64,000 bases of DNA from Marsupella aquatica (taxonomy: Eukaryota > Marchantiophyta). Of the stretch, positions 1 through 9,707 are shown one piece after another. A model generated the notes under the pieces. It did not search any database. It was not told the origin of the DNA and was given only the letters and a program-made list of their open reading frames with translations. A program made the position numbers and the translations under genes. The stretch spans positions 4,030,001 through 4,094,000 of the forward strand of contig OZ316895.1 in NCBI GenBank assembly GCA_973895155.1, read 5' to 3'. Every line of letters begins with the position of its first letter. Position 1 is the first letter of the stretch.

Positions 1-2155
1 TTAATTGCTATCAGGTTAAGTAGAGTTCTCCCGTAGATGATTAATGTACAGCAATCAGGCTTTGTTCCGGGAAGGCAGATACTTGACAACATCTCCATGG
101 TATGGTTGACGTGCGATTGGCTATCCACAAACAATGTTTTGGCCCTTTTTCTCAAGATGGATTTCTTGAAGGCGTTCGACGGAGTCGACCACAGATACAT
201 ACGAGACACCCTGGCAGTAGCGGGTACGAGTTCTCAGCTAATTAGGAACATTATGGGCCTGATGACTAACGCATCAGCAAAAGTGCATGTAAATGGACAG
301 TTTACGGAGCCTATCAACTTATTGCGAGGAGTTTGGCAAGACTATCCCCTTGCTCCTTTGGTATACGCACTATCAACTCAACCTTTAATGGACTTCTTTG
401 ATGCTGCTCTTCTTTCTGGGGAGGTACATGGGATAAGGATTAATAATGATCTAACCATATTCCACAGGTTTTTTGCAGATGATCGATTTGGGAGTATTTA
501 CTCCTGCACAGGAATCTTGCTTTCTGGAAATTATAACAAAAAAAATGAAAATAGACAAACTCACTGCCGGGGCGTGTCTGAACCTAGAGAAGACAGAGAT
601 CGTACTTTTTTGCCTTCGTTCTATCCCGTCTTGGCTCGTAAACTCCAACTGTGTTATTATTCCATCCGATCAAGTTTCCACCTACCTCGGGGCTCCTATT
701 GGATGCAATCTATCAAGACAGCAATTGCAGGAATTTTTTCTGCGTAAGTTAAATAAGAGGCTAGCAAGTTGGTCCAACAAATTTTTTTCCTTTACCGGCC
801 GAGTCCTATTAATTAAACAAGTATTGCTCTCCATGATGGTCTTCCATATGATGTACTCACACTTCTCTTGTGGACTAATTAATCAGATTCGGAAGACATG
901 CAAAGATTTCTTATGGGGATATAATAAGGATGGAGGTCAAAAAACACCATTAGTATCATGGGATCGAATGTGCAGTAGTAAGAGAAATGGAGGCCTTGGA
1001 TTCAAGGACATACAATTACAGGCAACGACATTACTATGTCGCTGGTCGGTCATCTTGGGATAACTCAGTTGCACTTAGGCAAGCAGGATATACTTCTATA
1101 GATTGTTTTCTCTTTTCCTCTCCATCAAGCTTTCATGGTATGACATATACATCGGGTATTTGGAACGCATGGGCTCAGATCCGATGTAATCTATTATGGA
1201 CTCCCAACTCTCTCCCCATTCCTACACGATGGAGGATGGACGACTTTCTTTGTAAAGCATTTCGTTCTCTTGGCTTCCCAGTATCTGCTATTCCGTGCAT
1301 CATTATTGCATGTGCTCGTATTCATATCCATTATGTCCTCAACCTTTGGAATTGGCAAACTAACTCTTGGGTGGACTTTTCCAACAGGATATCCAGGTTG
1401 CATGGGTTCGATGGTCATGAATTGGAAGTAATTACTAATATACTAGCAATCATTCAGAATGGCCAGCCACCATCTCACTCCAATTCATTTACTCAATCTC
1501 AATGGCACTGACTGGGCCAAATAAACCATCGCTCTCCCTGAGCACTAAGTACAGGACTAAGTAGTCCCCTTGCCTACAAGTTTCTTGATAAGTTAGTTGC
1601 AAGTTTTGGGCAATTGAATGCTCGTTGGGTCCTCTCTGACCCTCACTATATGGCAGAGTAGATGGAGACGGATCTGGTGGTCTGACCCATCCAATAGGGG
1701 TAAGATTTTTCTTTGGCGTGTGCTTGCTACAGGACTTTTTTCCGGCAAACGAGCACACCAATGCGGCCATGGTGATGGATGCTGTCTGGTTTGCAGTAAC
1801 TACTTAGTTAGAAGATAACCGACATTATATCTTCTTCTCTTGCGCGCAAGCAAAAATTGCCTGGAATCGGACTGCATTGATGGTTCTTCGAACGGGTGCC
1901 TTCCTGGTTTCTTCTCCCTGGTGGAAACTCTCTCACCGATTCCCTGGACTTGGCTCTTGGTCAATCTCCCCGGCAAGCGGCAATGTTGTTTGTCATATAT
2001 GAAACCGTTTGGACCTTATGGAAGAATCATAATTCTCGTGTATTCTAGGGGAAACATATAATTTTGTCCCCCTTCGTAGTTGCTTTTGCTGCCTCTCTAC
2101 ATATGCGCTCTGTGGCCTTTTGTTCGGGCTCAAAAAAAAGAAAAAAAGATTGTAT
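1..2155 (+). mobile_element. Decayed L1-like LINE (non-LTR retrotransposon), 5' end outside window
   Basis: The order of parts is that of a plant L1-like LINE ORF2: reverse transcriptase palm, connection region, then the zf-RVT zinc-binding module. The element enters from the left edge, so its 5' part and endonuclease are not visible. The 3' end is uncertain. An A-rich stretch near 2132-2150 may be the tail, but LINE-like text could run on to the CACTA insertion at 2951. The coding frame changes at least three times and holds stops, so the copy is dead. Confidence 0.8.
37..1880 (+). pseudogene. LINE reverse transcriptase / zf-RVT pseudogene
   Basis: It would encode the reverse transcriptase that copies LINE RNA at a nicked target. 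Frame 1 (37 to about 480) shows the RT signatures QSGFVPGRQILDNI, KMDFLKAFDGVDH, RGVWQDYPLAPLVYALSTQP and the active-site variant FFADD. The reading then moves to a second frame (473-1063) with the plant LINE segment CKDFLWGYNKDGGQKTPLVS and NGGLGFKDIQLQ. A third frame (987-1511) carries the connection region. The first frame returns at 1618-1818 with KIFLWRVLATGLFSGKRAHQ and CCLVCS, and about 1825-1880 reads HYIFFSCAQAKIAWN. Together these are the zf-RVT zinc ligands. WTLWKNHNSRVF near 2000-2045 is the usual sequence after that module. At least three frameshifts and several stops mark it as non-functional. Confidence 0.8.
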
Positions 2156-2950
2156 TATGCAGAGAAATATCTATCTAGTCCTACAGCAAATCTCGTGCGG
2201 AGTTGACGCATCCGTTCTCCATAAGCTATGTGTTTCATCTGTTGTTATATTTGAGCATAATAGTTCGTCTCTAGGGCCAGTCCTTGAGCTCTTTTGTTAG
2301 TCCCTCATCCATTGACATCAAACTCTTTAAATGTTTGATTCAATCCATTTGTATCTCCGTTGGACCAGATGTCCACAAGTTTCTTTTATTCAGTTTCCAT
2401 TTTCTTGCAGTTCCCTTTGTTCCTTCTTTCCCTTCCTCTTTCGGGACTAATCGACAAATCAATCCAGGAGGGTTGGTCTGTCAATAAAGGACGCTCCTGG
2501 CTGGAACTATGATTACTGTATGTAAACACGCCGCTCATTTTGGCTAGTACTATGGCGCACATGATTGGAAAGAGATGGAAGCAAGAAGTATATGTCATAT
2601 TTTGGAGTTCTGATGGCATCATATTCTCAAAGGTGGCGGAGGCGGTGGCATATTGAGTTGGGTACATCTAACCACATTTGGTAGCCTGGCCTGGTCAGTC
2701 TCAAAGGAGAGAGGATCCAAGATCGGTGACCTAGGGGAGGTGTTTGTTGATGGGAGATATGGCTCAACATGGAAGGAGATGTTGTCCCAGGATCCGTGAT
2801 ATCTTGGATCTGTCCTTCCCATCTAATATTCTCACAGTAGTTAAATACTATTCTCTCCCTTGTATAGACCACATCAGTCGCTCGTTGGGTGCTGGCCAAT
2901 ATATACTAGTCATCAGCCATTATTTCTTTATTAGCTCAATTTAGATCTAG
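2156..2950. other. Unassigned sequence between LINE and CACTA element
   Basis: No long open frame or recognisable domain is visible. Short open stretches occur but do not resemble a known protein. It is either the decayed 3' part of the LINE or the older DNA into which both neighbours inserted. It resumes at 12918, beyond the CACTA element. Confidence 0.4.
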
Positions 2951-2953
2951 TAG
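2951..2953. repeat. CACTA target site duplication, left (TAG)
   Basis: TAG directly abuts the CACTA terminus at 2954 and matches the TAG at 12915-12917 after the other terminus. Confidence 0.9.
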
Positions 2954-2969
2954 CACTAGTACATTTTTG

Positions 2970-3500
2970 ACGACTTTCCGATACTCAAAATGCGACTATT
3001 TTGTCATGTCCAAACCCGAGAGTATCGGACGTTGTCTGATACAAATACCTTCGTAATGTCCGATGTGCACCTCATCGGATTCAATTAGTCCGATGTGTTC
3101 CCTAACGCAACCAATATCCCATATCGGTTACATCGGAACATTTCCAAAACTAAATGAATCGGACATTTGACCGGAAAAGTATTGTCAAGGGTCCGATCTT
3201 CAGGTTATCGGATACAATGTGCGTTAGAGACAACATCGGATATTTTCCGATGTTTATTCAAACGGACATGGTTTTCGTAATAGAATACTACGGACATAAA
3301 TTGCGTAAGGTAAAGAATCGGAAACATTTTCGAAGCGGTCAATATCGGACCCCTTTGTTGGAACATTGGACGAGGGGTCCGATGTGTCCAATATCGGATG
3401 TGAGTGTTCCGATAGTTGTGATATCGGACAATTGCTGCGATTGAGCCTTTTGTGCTCCGATGCATATCCGATGCAAGTTTCATCGGATAGACCATTGGAC
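2970..3500. promoter_or_regulatory. Left subterminal repeat region of the CACTA element
   Basis: A 6-base core, ATCGGA or its complement TCCGAT, recurs about twenty times in both orientations, often as TATCGGAC, CATCGGA or GTCCGATGT. In studied CACTA elements such subterminal repeats bind the element's TnpA-like protein and are needed in cis for transposition. The specific binding role here is inferred from position and density. Confidence 0.8.
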
Positions 3501-3678
3501 ACTGGTTATCTTGAGGTTCTTAGTTGAGTGGGGTTAAGAGAAGTATTAGAGATACTTTATGGAATATGTTTTATGCAAGAGTGGACATTGCGAAACAAAT
3601 ATAGTGCCAAGAAATATATAATGTCGGGAAAATAAACACAAATATGGTAGGGGGCTAGCTATAGTTGCTACTTACTAG

Positions 3679-6600
3679 CTAAGTGGTGGAGGGGATGTCA
3701 TCATCTTCCACTACAACTACGTTGGGTCTATCCTGGACTACGGATCGTGATCGAGGGATATATGGCATCACAATAGACCAATTTGAGTCATCCGGATAAG
3801 GTAGGTAAAAACATTGCTCAAGGTGATGTGGGAATGCAAACGGATCTGAAGACCTCCAATTTGAGCTGATAACACTTGTCTTCAACCGAGTAAATCTGCA
3901 TGCATCATCTTCACATGTACGATTGTGGCCCACAAGATTCATCTTGAACCATTTGCACTTCAATACCACTTCCTCCAAAGTAGTATGTGCATGGTACTTC
4001 ACAATTAGGATCTCCTCAATCTTTCCATAATGAGCGATAGTGGACCGAATGGGATTCCTGTCCGATGTGCTGCTCTGTGAATCCTGGGTGAACCAACCCA
4101 TGACCCCACAATCTTGTGTAGCTGCCCTCTTCTCATCAAGTCGTTCCACATGAAAGTGTCTTCCCTTGGACCACATGGCAGTCCGAGTTGTGACTATAAG
4201 TAGTGGACCATGAACAAGGGTACGAAGCTTATCAGTCACCTCTAGATAATGCAATACACTCTCCCTTGTACCCACCAAGGCATCCACTTCTAACAACTTT
4301 GACTTCATGTATGGGTGAAACTTAGGAAATATCCGTGGTCGTCGACTATTTTGCTTCTCCTCATAAAACGATGTCCACTCCCCTACAACCTCTGGTGAGT
4401 TGTACAACATAAATATTGTGAGTTGCAAACGCTCCGCTGAGCTTAAGAGACGCTCTTTTGATGCCCCAGTGAGTCTATCATCCTCGTAGCCCGCCTCTCG
4501 TGCCACCTCATCTATCCATCCCCTAGGAGCATTTGGATCTAGTGTGGCAACTATGTTTGTACAATAAAACATACTCTCTGCTCCAAGATGACGCTCTGCA
4601 ATGCTACCTTCCACCCTAGCGCGATTAGAAACATACGATTTCATCACTCCCATATAACGCTCTACCCAATACATCCATCGACAATGCACTGGGCCTGCAA
4701 TTGCAACCTCACGCACTAAATGTACGAGAAAATGAACCTGACCATCAAAAAATGAGGGAGGGAGTGCCTTCTCCAACTTGCACACAACCTCTACTCCAAA
4801 TGTCTCCATTGCAGCAGTTTCATCCTCCTGTACCTCCTTCCGACATACCCATCTCAAAAGCTTTCCCAATGACCAAAGGGCATCATGAAGTTCCTCACTA
4901 CCCAATCCAATAATTGCAACTGGAATGACATGTTCTAGTAACCGATGATAATCATGTGTTTTCAAGTAAGATGGCCATTTTGGAGAATCATCCCCCCCAA
5001 ATGCTTTTCGGAGATTTGTGCCATAACCTGTGGGAAACCTCATTGACCCAATACATCTGCGAAACTCAGTGCGCTCTGCCCTACTCAAAACAAGGAGGAT
5101 GGATGTTGGGGGGGTCACCAGGGGGGTCCAAAGATGGCCAAAAACCAAGAAGACCATGCATCCCCATCTCCTCACAACTTTCTCTCCAATTGTGGTTCTT
5201 TTCCCCATATAGATGACGAATCAATGATCTGCCCACATTCCCCTCAATGTGCATCGGATCTAACAAGTGATTAATGGGCAACTCTGACCAATATGGCAAT
5301 TGTGACAATGCAGACAAACGGGTCATGCCACATCGGAGAATTTGTAATGGATCATCTGGGTCTTGAACTCTTTCCCATACCTCTCTCCAATATGTTGGAC
5401 CCTTTCGCTGAGGTTGAGGACGAGTATCGGGTTGGCCATCTTCACTATCATACAAGAAATGATCACTCCTCCAAGGATGGTCTTCTGGAAGATATTTGGT
5501 ATGGCCAATGTAAACTATCTTACGCAAAGTACTTGACTTGCGTCTTGCCACACCCTCCAAATCTGGTCCGCACGAAGGGCAAGCTCTATAGCCCGATGTT
5601 TGCAATCTAGAGATATATCCAAACCCTGCGCTTGATCAATACACAACCAGCCAATGAAAATAAGTTAAATGATACAAATTATAACCAAAAAAAATTAATT
5701 AATAAGCATGGTGTAAATAGATAGCAATGGAAATAAGGGTTTAATACCCTACCTGGCAAATCATGCATGGTCCACATAAGAATGGCCTTCATGGTAAATT
5801 TGCGGGATAAACCTCCAGTGTTGTCACGTCCGTCATAACAATCCACCCCTCTCCAAAGTTTCAAAAGCTCATCAATCAAGGGTTGCAAGTAAATGTCAAT
5901 CTTTTTTACTTGCTTAGGACCAGGGATGATCATTGAGAGTAGTAGATGACCTTTCTTCATGGCCATCCATGGAGGGATATTGTAATTTGTGAGAACTACA
6001 GGCCATACTGAATATGGCTTAGCTTTACCTGCTAATGCAAAAGGACTGATACCATCTGCTGCCAAGCCAAGTCGAACATGTCGCGGGTCAGTTTTGAACT
6101 CACCCCATTTGCCCTCTACAAATCGATTGGCAGGAGAGTCTACCATCATCCGCATGGTACTAGAGTCTGTACCCATATCCGAACGATGTTGTGAGTGCCA
6201 GACCATATAGTCAGCCAACTCTGCACAACGATATTGATGGCGCAATCGAGGGATGAGAGGAAAGTACCGCATAACCTTTTGAGGCACCTTCCCCGTCAAC
6301 ATGTCATCACGGAACCGCGGCTTCTCACACATAGGACATATAATTGCATTCTCATGCTCACCCCTGAAAAGAATGCAATCATTCACACATGCATGTATCA
6401 CTTCATATTTTAGGCCAATGGACTTCAACACCTGTTTAGCCTCCTTCCAAGAGCTTGGCATGTTGTTGCCTGGTGGTAAAATACGATCATGTAGGGTACG
6501 AAAAACATCATCCAAAAGTAGGTTGCTTGCCCCATGTCTTTGTTGCACATTCAACAACAACATTATTGCTGAGAGCCGAGATAGCCTACTCCCCTCAAAT

Positions 6601-6892
6601 ATGCGAGTATGAGCATGACGTTGAGCCTCTTCCCATTCCTTCTGCTGCCCCCCCTAGAGACATGCGGATGAGTGTTGTTGTCATCTTGGCTACCCATGTC
6701 CTCCATACCAATGTCCGCATCATCATCATAGAACTGATCCATGAGCTCATCCATGGCCCTCTCCTCGTCAACATGATCTTCGGTTGGATTGCCTCCCTCA
6801 TGCTGTACCTCAGTCTCCTCCCCACGATTGGCCACCATGGCCTCAACAAGGTGTTGCCGCATAGCTCGTGATATTACCCCAATATCAGGCAC
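3679..6892 (-). pseudogene. TNP2-type CACTA transposase (Transposase_21, DUF4218, DUF4216-like), frameshifted
   Basis: This is the transposase that would cut and rejoin CACTA ends. Reading leftward, an acidic N-terminal stretch (6892 to about 6650) leads to RIFEGSRLSRLSAIMLLLN, then the TNP2 core with YEVIHACVNDCILFRGE, CPMCEKPRF, RLGLAADGISPF and MWTMHDLPG (about 6625-5754). A 127-bp intron follows: donor CCAG|GTAGGG after 5753, acceptor GCGCAG before 5625. It joins MHDLPG to FGYISRLQTSGYRACPSC, the expected TNP2 continuation. HLLDPMHIEGNVGRSLIRHL comes next. After 5208 the DUF4218 region has LKTHDYHRLLEHVIP, SFFDGQVHFLVHLVRE and RWMYWVERYMGVMKSYVSN, then a DUF4216-like end and the stop at 3679. 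Two frame changes break it: one near a run of seven G (6648-6654), one at 5095-5200 where C-runs lie. Confidence 0.9.
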
Positions 6893-7027
6893 TACATATT
6901 GGTTCTATCATACAACATGCATCCATGTAATGTCATCAACATCAATCTTGCCAACAATCTCATTAATCCAACATTAGAAATGGAAAATAAATTTCAGAGA
7001 TATATATATATATGTAAGCCCAAGAAA

Positions 7028-8286
7028 CTAAGTTGGACGAGAACGTAGAGACAGTTTTGGTGCATCCCAGTCATAATCACACAATAACTCCTCTCCCGCT
7101 CTAATGGTCCTAATGGCCACTGTCATGATGTGGTCATCCATATGTTTCATAAAATATGGGTCTCTAGGTGGACCAAACATTTGGATCCACTCTACATTAG
7201 CCTCCAAATCTCTACCTCTACCTGTGGTACTATTGATGTATCCTGCTAAATTTCCATTCCTAACAGGGTCACCGTCAATCATCCGACAATGCCACGGCCT
7301 AGTGAACACCTCGTCTGGGTCTGAGTCCATCCTCAATGCATACACCCCCCAACTTGGGTGTTGACGCAACAAAATGTTCCAACTCTTTGCGTTACAGCCC
7401 CAATATAAGGGAAAAGGTGCTCTCCATCGTAGCCACGTCTCCATGGCTTTGGAGGGACAACAATGTCATCCAAAGCATATAGACCATATCCTATATCAGC
7501 ACCAATAGAGGACTCCTTCACTATCCAAGGACGGCCCCATATCTCCACAGGTTCATCAATAGGAATGTAATCTGGAAATTTGAAGACACTGGGAGAAAAG
7601 TCTTTCAAAACGTCTGCAGCCCTGCCAGTGAGATAGGATACTCCAAATCGGCCCTCAACGCCAATGTAATCTATATTTGTTGGAGGACGATCACTACCTA
7701 ACACCCCCTCCCGAATGTCTATGTGGTCCACAGGCTCGTACTGCTGTCTACGTCTATGAGACCGTGCTCGTGTACGTAGGACTCTTGAAGTCCCAACCTC
7801 TGGCCGAGATACTGGTTCTCCCTCTACATGCTCATGTATGGGGATAGGATCTGGGGGGCTAAGAGGAGGATGGGCAGGGGGGCTGCAAGCAAGTCTCTAG
7901 CCCTTGCTAGGAATCCTTCTAGCCACACAGCCTCATCAACCAAAGGAGGTGGGGGTCTACGGGGCACCTATTTCAGCACACAATAAATTAGTGTTATTTA
8001 AATGCAAGCCCAATTGGAGTTTCATGAATGGAATTAAAGGGGAGACATATATTACCTGGCTAGGCAAGTACCCTGGTGTATCACCCTCATGACGGCCATA
8101 GTTCTCAATGTGCTCACAAGTCTCCCAGGCATGTCGGACCACAAGTCCCTTGCATCTCACACACCAGCAAGGTATGGGCCCTAGTGGAGCACGAGGACGC
8201 TCAAGAGGAGGGGGTGGAGGAACCTCCCCCTCTGACGAGCTCGTGTCTGAGTCTGAATCCAACGTGGAACTATCGGATGTAGACAT
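7028..8286 (-). pseudogene. SET-domain (lysine methyltransferase-like) gene inside the CACTA element, frameshifted
   Basis: Exon 1 (8286-8058) encodes a Ser/Asp-rich start and a zinc-finger-like CWCVRCKG...CEHIENYGRH. Its donor CAG|GTAATA and the acceptor AAATAG before 7967 give an in-phase intron of about 90 bp. Exon 2 runs to the stop at 7028. It holds SET-family signatures in the right order: GADIGYGLYALDDIVV (7590-7440 region), PYIGAV, then in another frame GVYALRMDSD, IDGDPVRNGNLAGYINST, ANVEWIQM and, near the end, MTVAIRTIRAGEELLCDYDW. These match the SET elements GxG, the YxGE-like strand, GN-x-(A/R)-x-x-NHS and GEEL-x-x-DY. The NHS core reads NST and the Glu of the GE motif is Ala, so catalysis is uncertain. 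One frame change lies near 7345-7395 and one between 7967 and 7731, where a C6 run sits. The family is SET; substrate unknown. Confidence 0.75.
8058..8286 (-). CDS. Leader exon with zinc-finger-like motif, possibly shared by SET and transposase transcripts
   Basis: The exon starts at ATG 8286 and encodes about 76 residues before a consensus donor at 8057. After a Ser/Asp-rich stretch and a proline run it has C-x-C-x2-C followed by C-x2-H and a terminal NYGRH. Short Cys/His leaders of this kind commonly precede TNP2 transposases. Phase 0 at the donor fits the SET exon. Whether the transposase at 6892 also uses this leader by alternative splicing, as En/Spm does for its two products, cannot be settled from sequence. 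Confidence 0.5.
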
Positions 8287-9336
8287 CTACATATCATACA
8301 CATCCAACATGTAAGGCGGATTCAACAACTTATCATGTTTAAAACCACAATTAAAGAGAGATATATATAAACATCAATTGCCCTACCTCAATGATACCCG
8401 CGCTTTGCAGTGCCTACTGGGTTGTATTCTCTACACACAAGGTGTGGGATATCCAAAATCTCTGCAGGGTGGAGATGAGTTACACAAATGCTGCATAAAT
8501 GCAAAAAAGTACTTGACTGACTTTTGGCACACGATATATCAAACTTGCCACCTCAATGTTCCAATCCAAAATGGATGGATGGGCCGGGGAATTACATCAT
8601 ACCTCATGGATGCGCGGTCTCACACTGTGCATAGTGCATTGTCCAAGAACAAAACCCTACCTAGCTACCCCCCTCAACCCAAAAAAAACAAACCTAGCTA
8701 CCCCTCGATCAAAACCTAGGTACTGCACATAAAATCCAATCACAACCATTAGTGTAACAAAGGCTTAACATTATCCTCAAAAAATGTCTAACAATATCCT
8801 ATGTATTAAAACCCTATACCAATAAATCCCCAAACCCCTCAAAGCCCTAAAGTCCTTCAAAGAGAATTGGGATCAATTATAGTAAAAGTGTAAATCTAGG
8901 TACCACTTACTAGCCAAAACACCTTGACTTATCCTTCCATCCATCACTCAATGTTGAGCAAGTTAAGGCCCTATAATTACATTACTATACAACTTAGCTT
9001 TATAAATTTAGGGTGCAATAAATTAAGCATGCAATCACAACCATATTTTAGTTATCTTAGGAAATACAAAGTCATGAACTAACCCCAAAATTGTAGTTGC
9101 GAAGAAGGAACTTGCAAGAGGCCGGGTAACATATACACAATATGCCATCCCGTTCACGGTGTCACTAAAAAAAGCCGGATATATTCAAAACGACCACAAA
9201 AAAGTGACTACAACCCTCCCTTCTATTACCCCACCCAATTACTTAATTCCATGCTCCACATACAAACCCAAACACCCAAACTAAACCCAAAGTAAATAGA
9301 TTTGACCTCCTATGGGACCAAAACATGGAATCCGTT
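8287..9336. other. AT-rich intergenic part of the CACTA element between divergent genes
   Basis: No domain-bearing frame is seen. The stretch separates the leftward SET/transposase unit from the rightward accessory gene and must hold promoter sequence for at least one of them. An open frame at 8378-8719 resembles nothing and is probably chance. Confidence 0.5.
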
Positions 9337-9560
9337 ATAGCTGATCGAGGGGTCCGATACTAAAACAAACGGAAGCAGCATCGTAAAAGCAGGAGAAAGA
9401 AAAGCAAGGAGGGGTCCAAAGCAAAACGCATCGGAAGGTCCGATTGTAGGTCCGATTCTCTTGGCTTCGGACAGTGCGTTTCATAAAGTATCGGAAACAA
9501 CAGACCTGTTTTCAAAAAATAAGTCCCGATGCGGATGCGAAGATCCGGGCATCGGGCCAA
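9337..9560. promoter_or_regulatory. Internal cluster of the CACTA subterminal motif between divergent genes
   Basis: GGTCCGATACT, CATCGGAAGGTCCGATTG, GGTCCGATTCT, TATCGGAAAC, CCCGATGCGG and CATCGGGCC fall within about 220 bp, some 150 bp upstream of the rightward gene. It is the same motif family as in the subterminal arrays. In En/Spm the promoter overlaps TnpA-binding repeats, so this cluster is a candidate autoregulated, possibly bidirectional, promoter (inference). Confidence 0.6.
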
Positions 9561-9707
9561 GCTTCGCATTCAGTGGTTTGCGAGGCCGGGAGGCTCAGGT
9601 AGACGTTGGTGGGCAAGGTAGGAGAGAGACATGGTGGGAGGAGGATCAGGTGGTGGGGACGGGGCTGGACCCTCTCGGCCCTATGATGAGATTATGAGGG
9701 AGATTTT

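Noticed and set aside
6455-6871. 138-codon plus-strand frame within the CACTA transposase
   Set aside because: It is antisense to the well-supported TNP2 coding sequence and has no motifs of its own.
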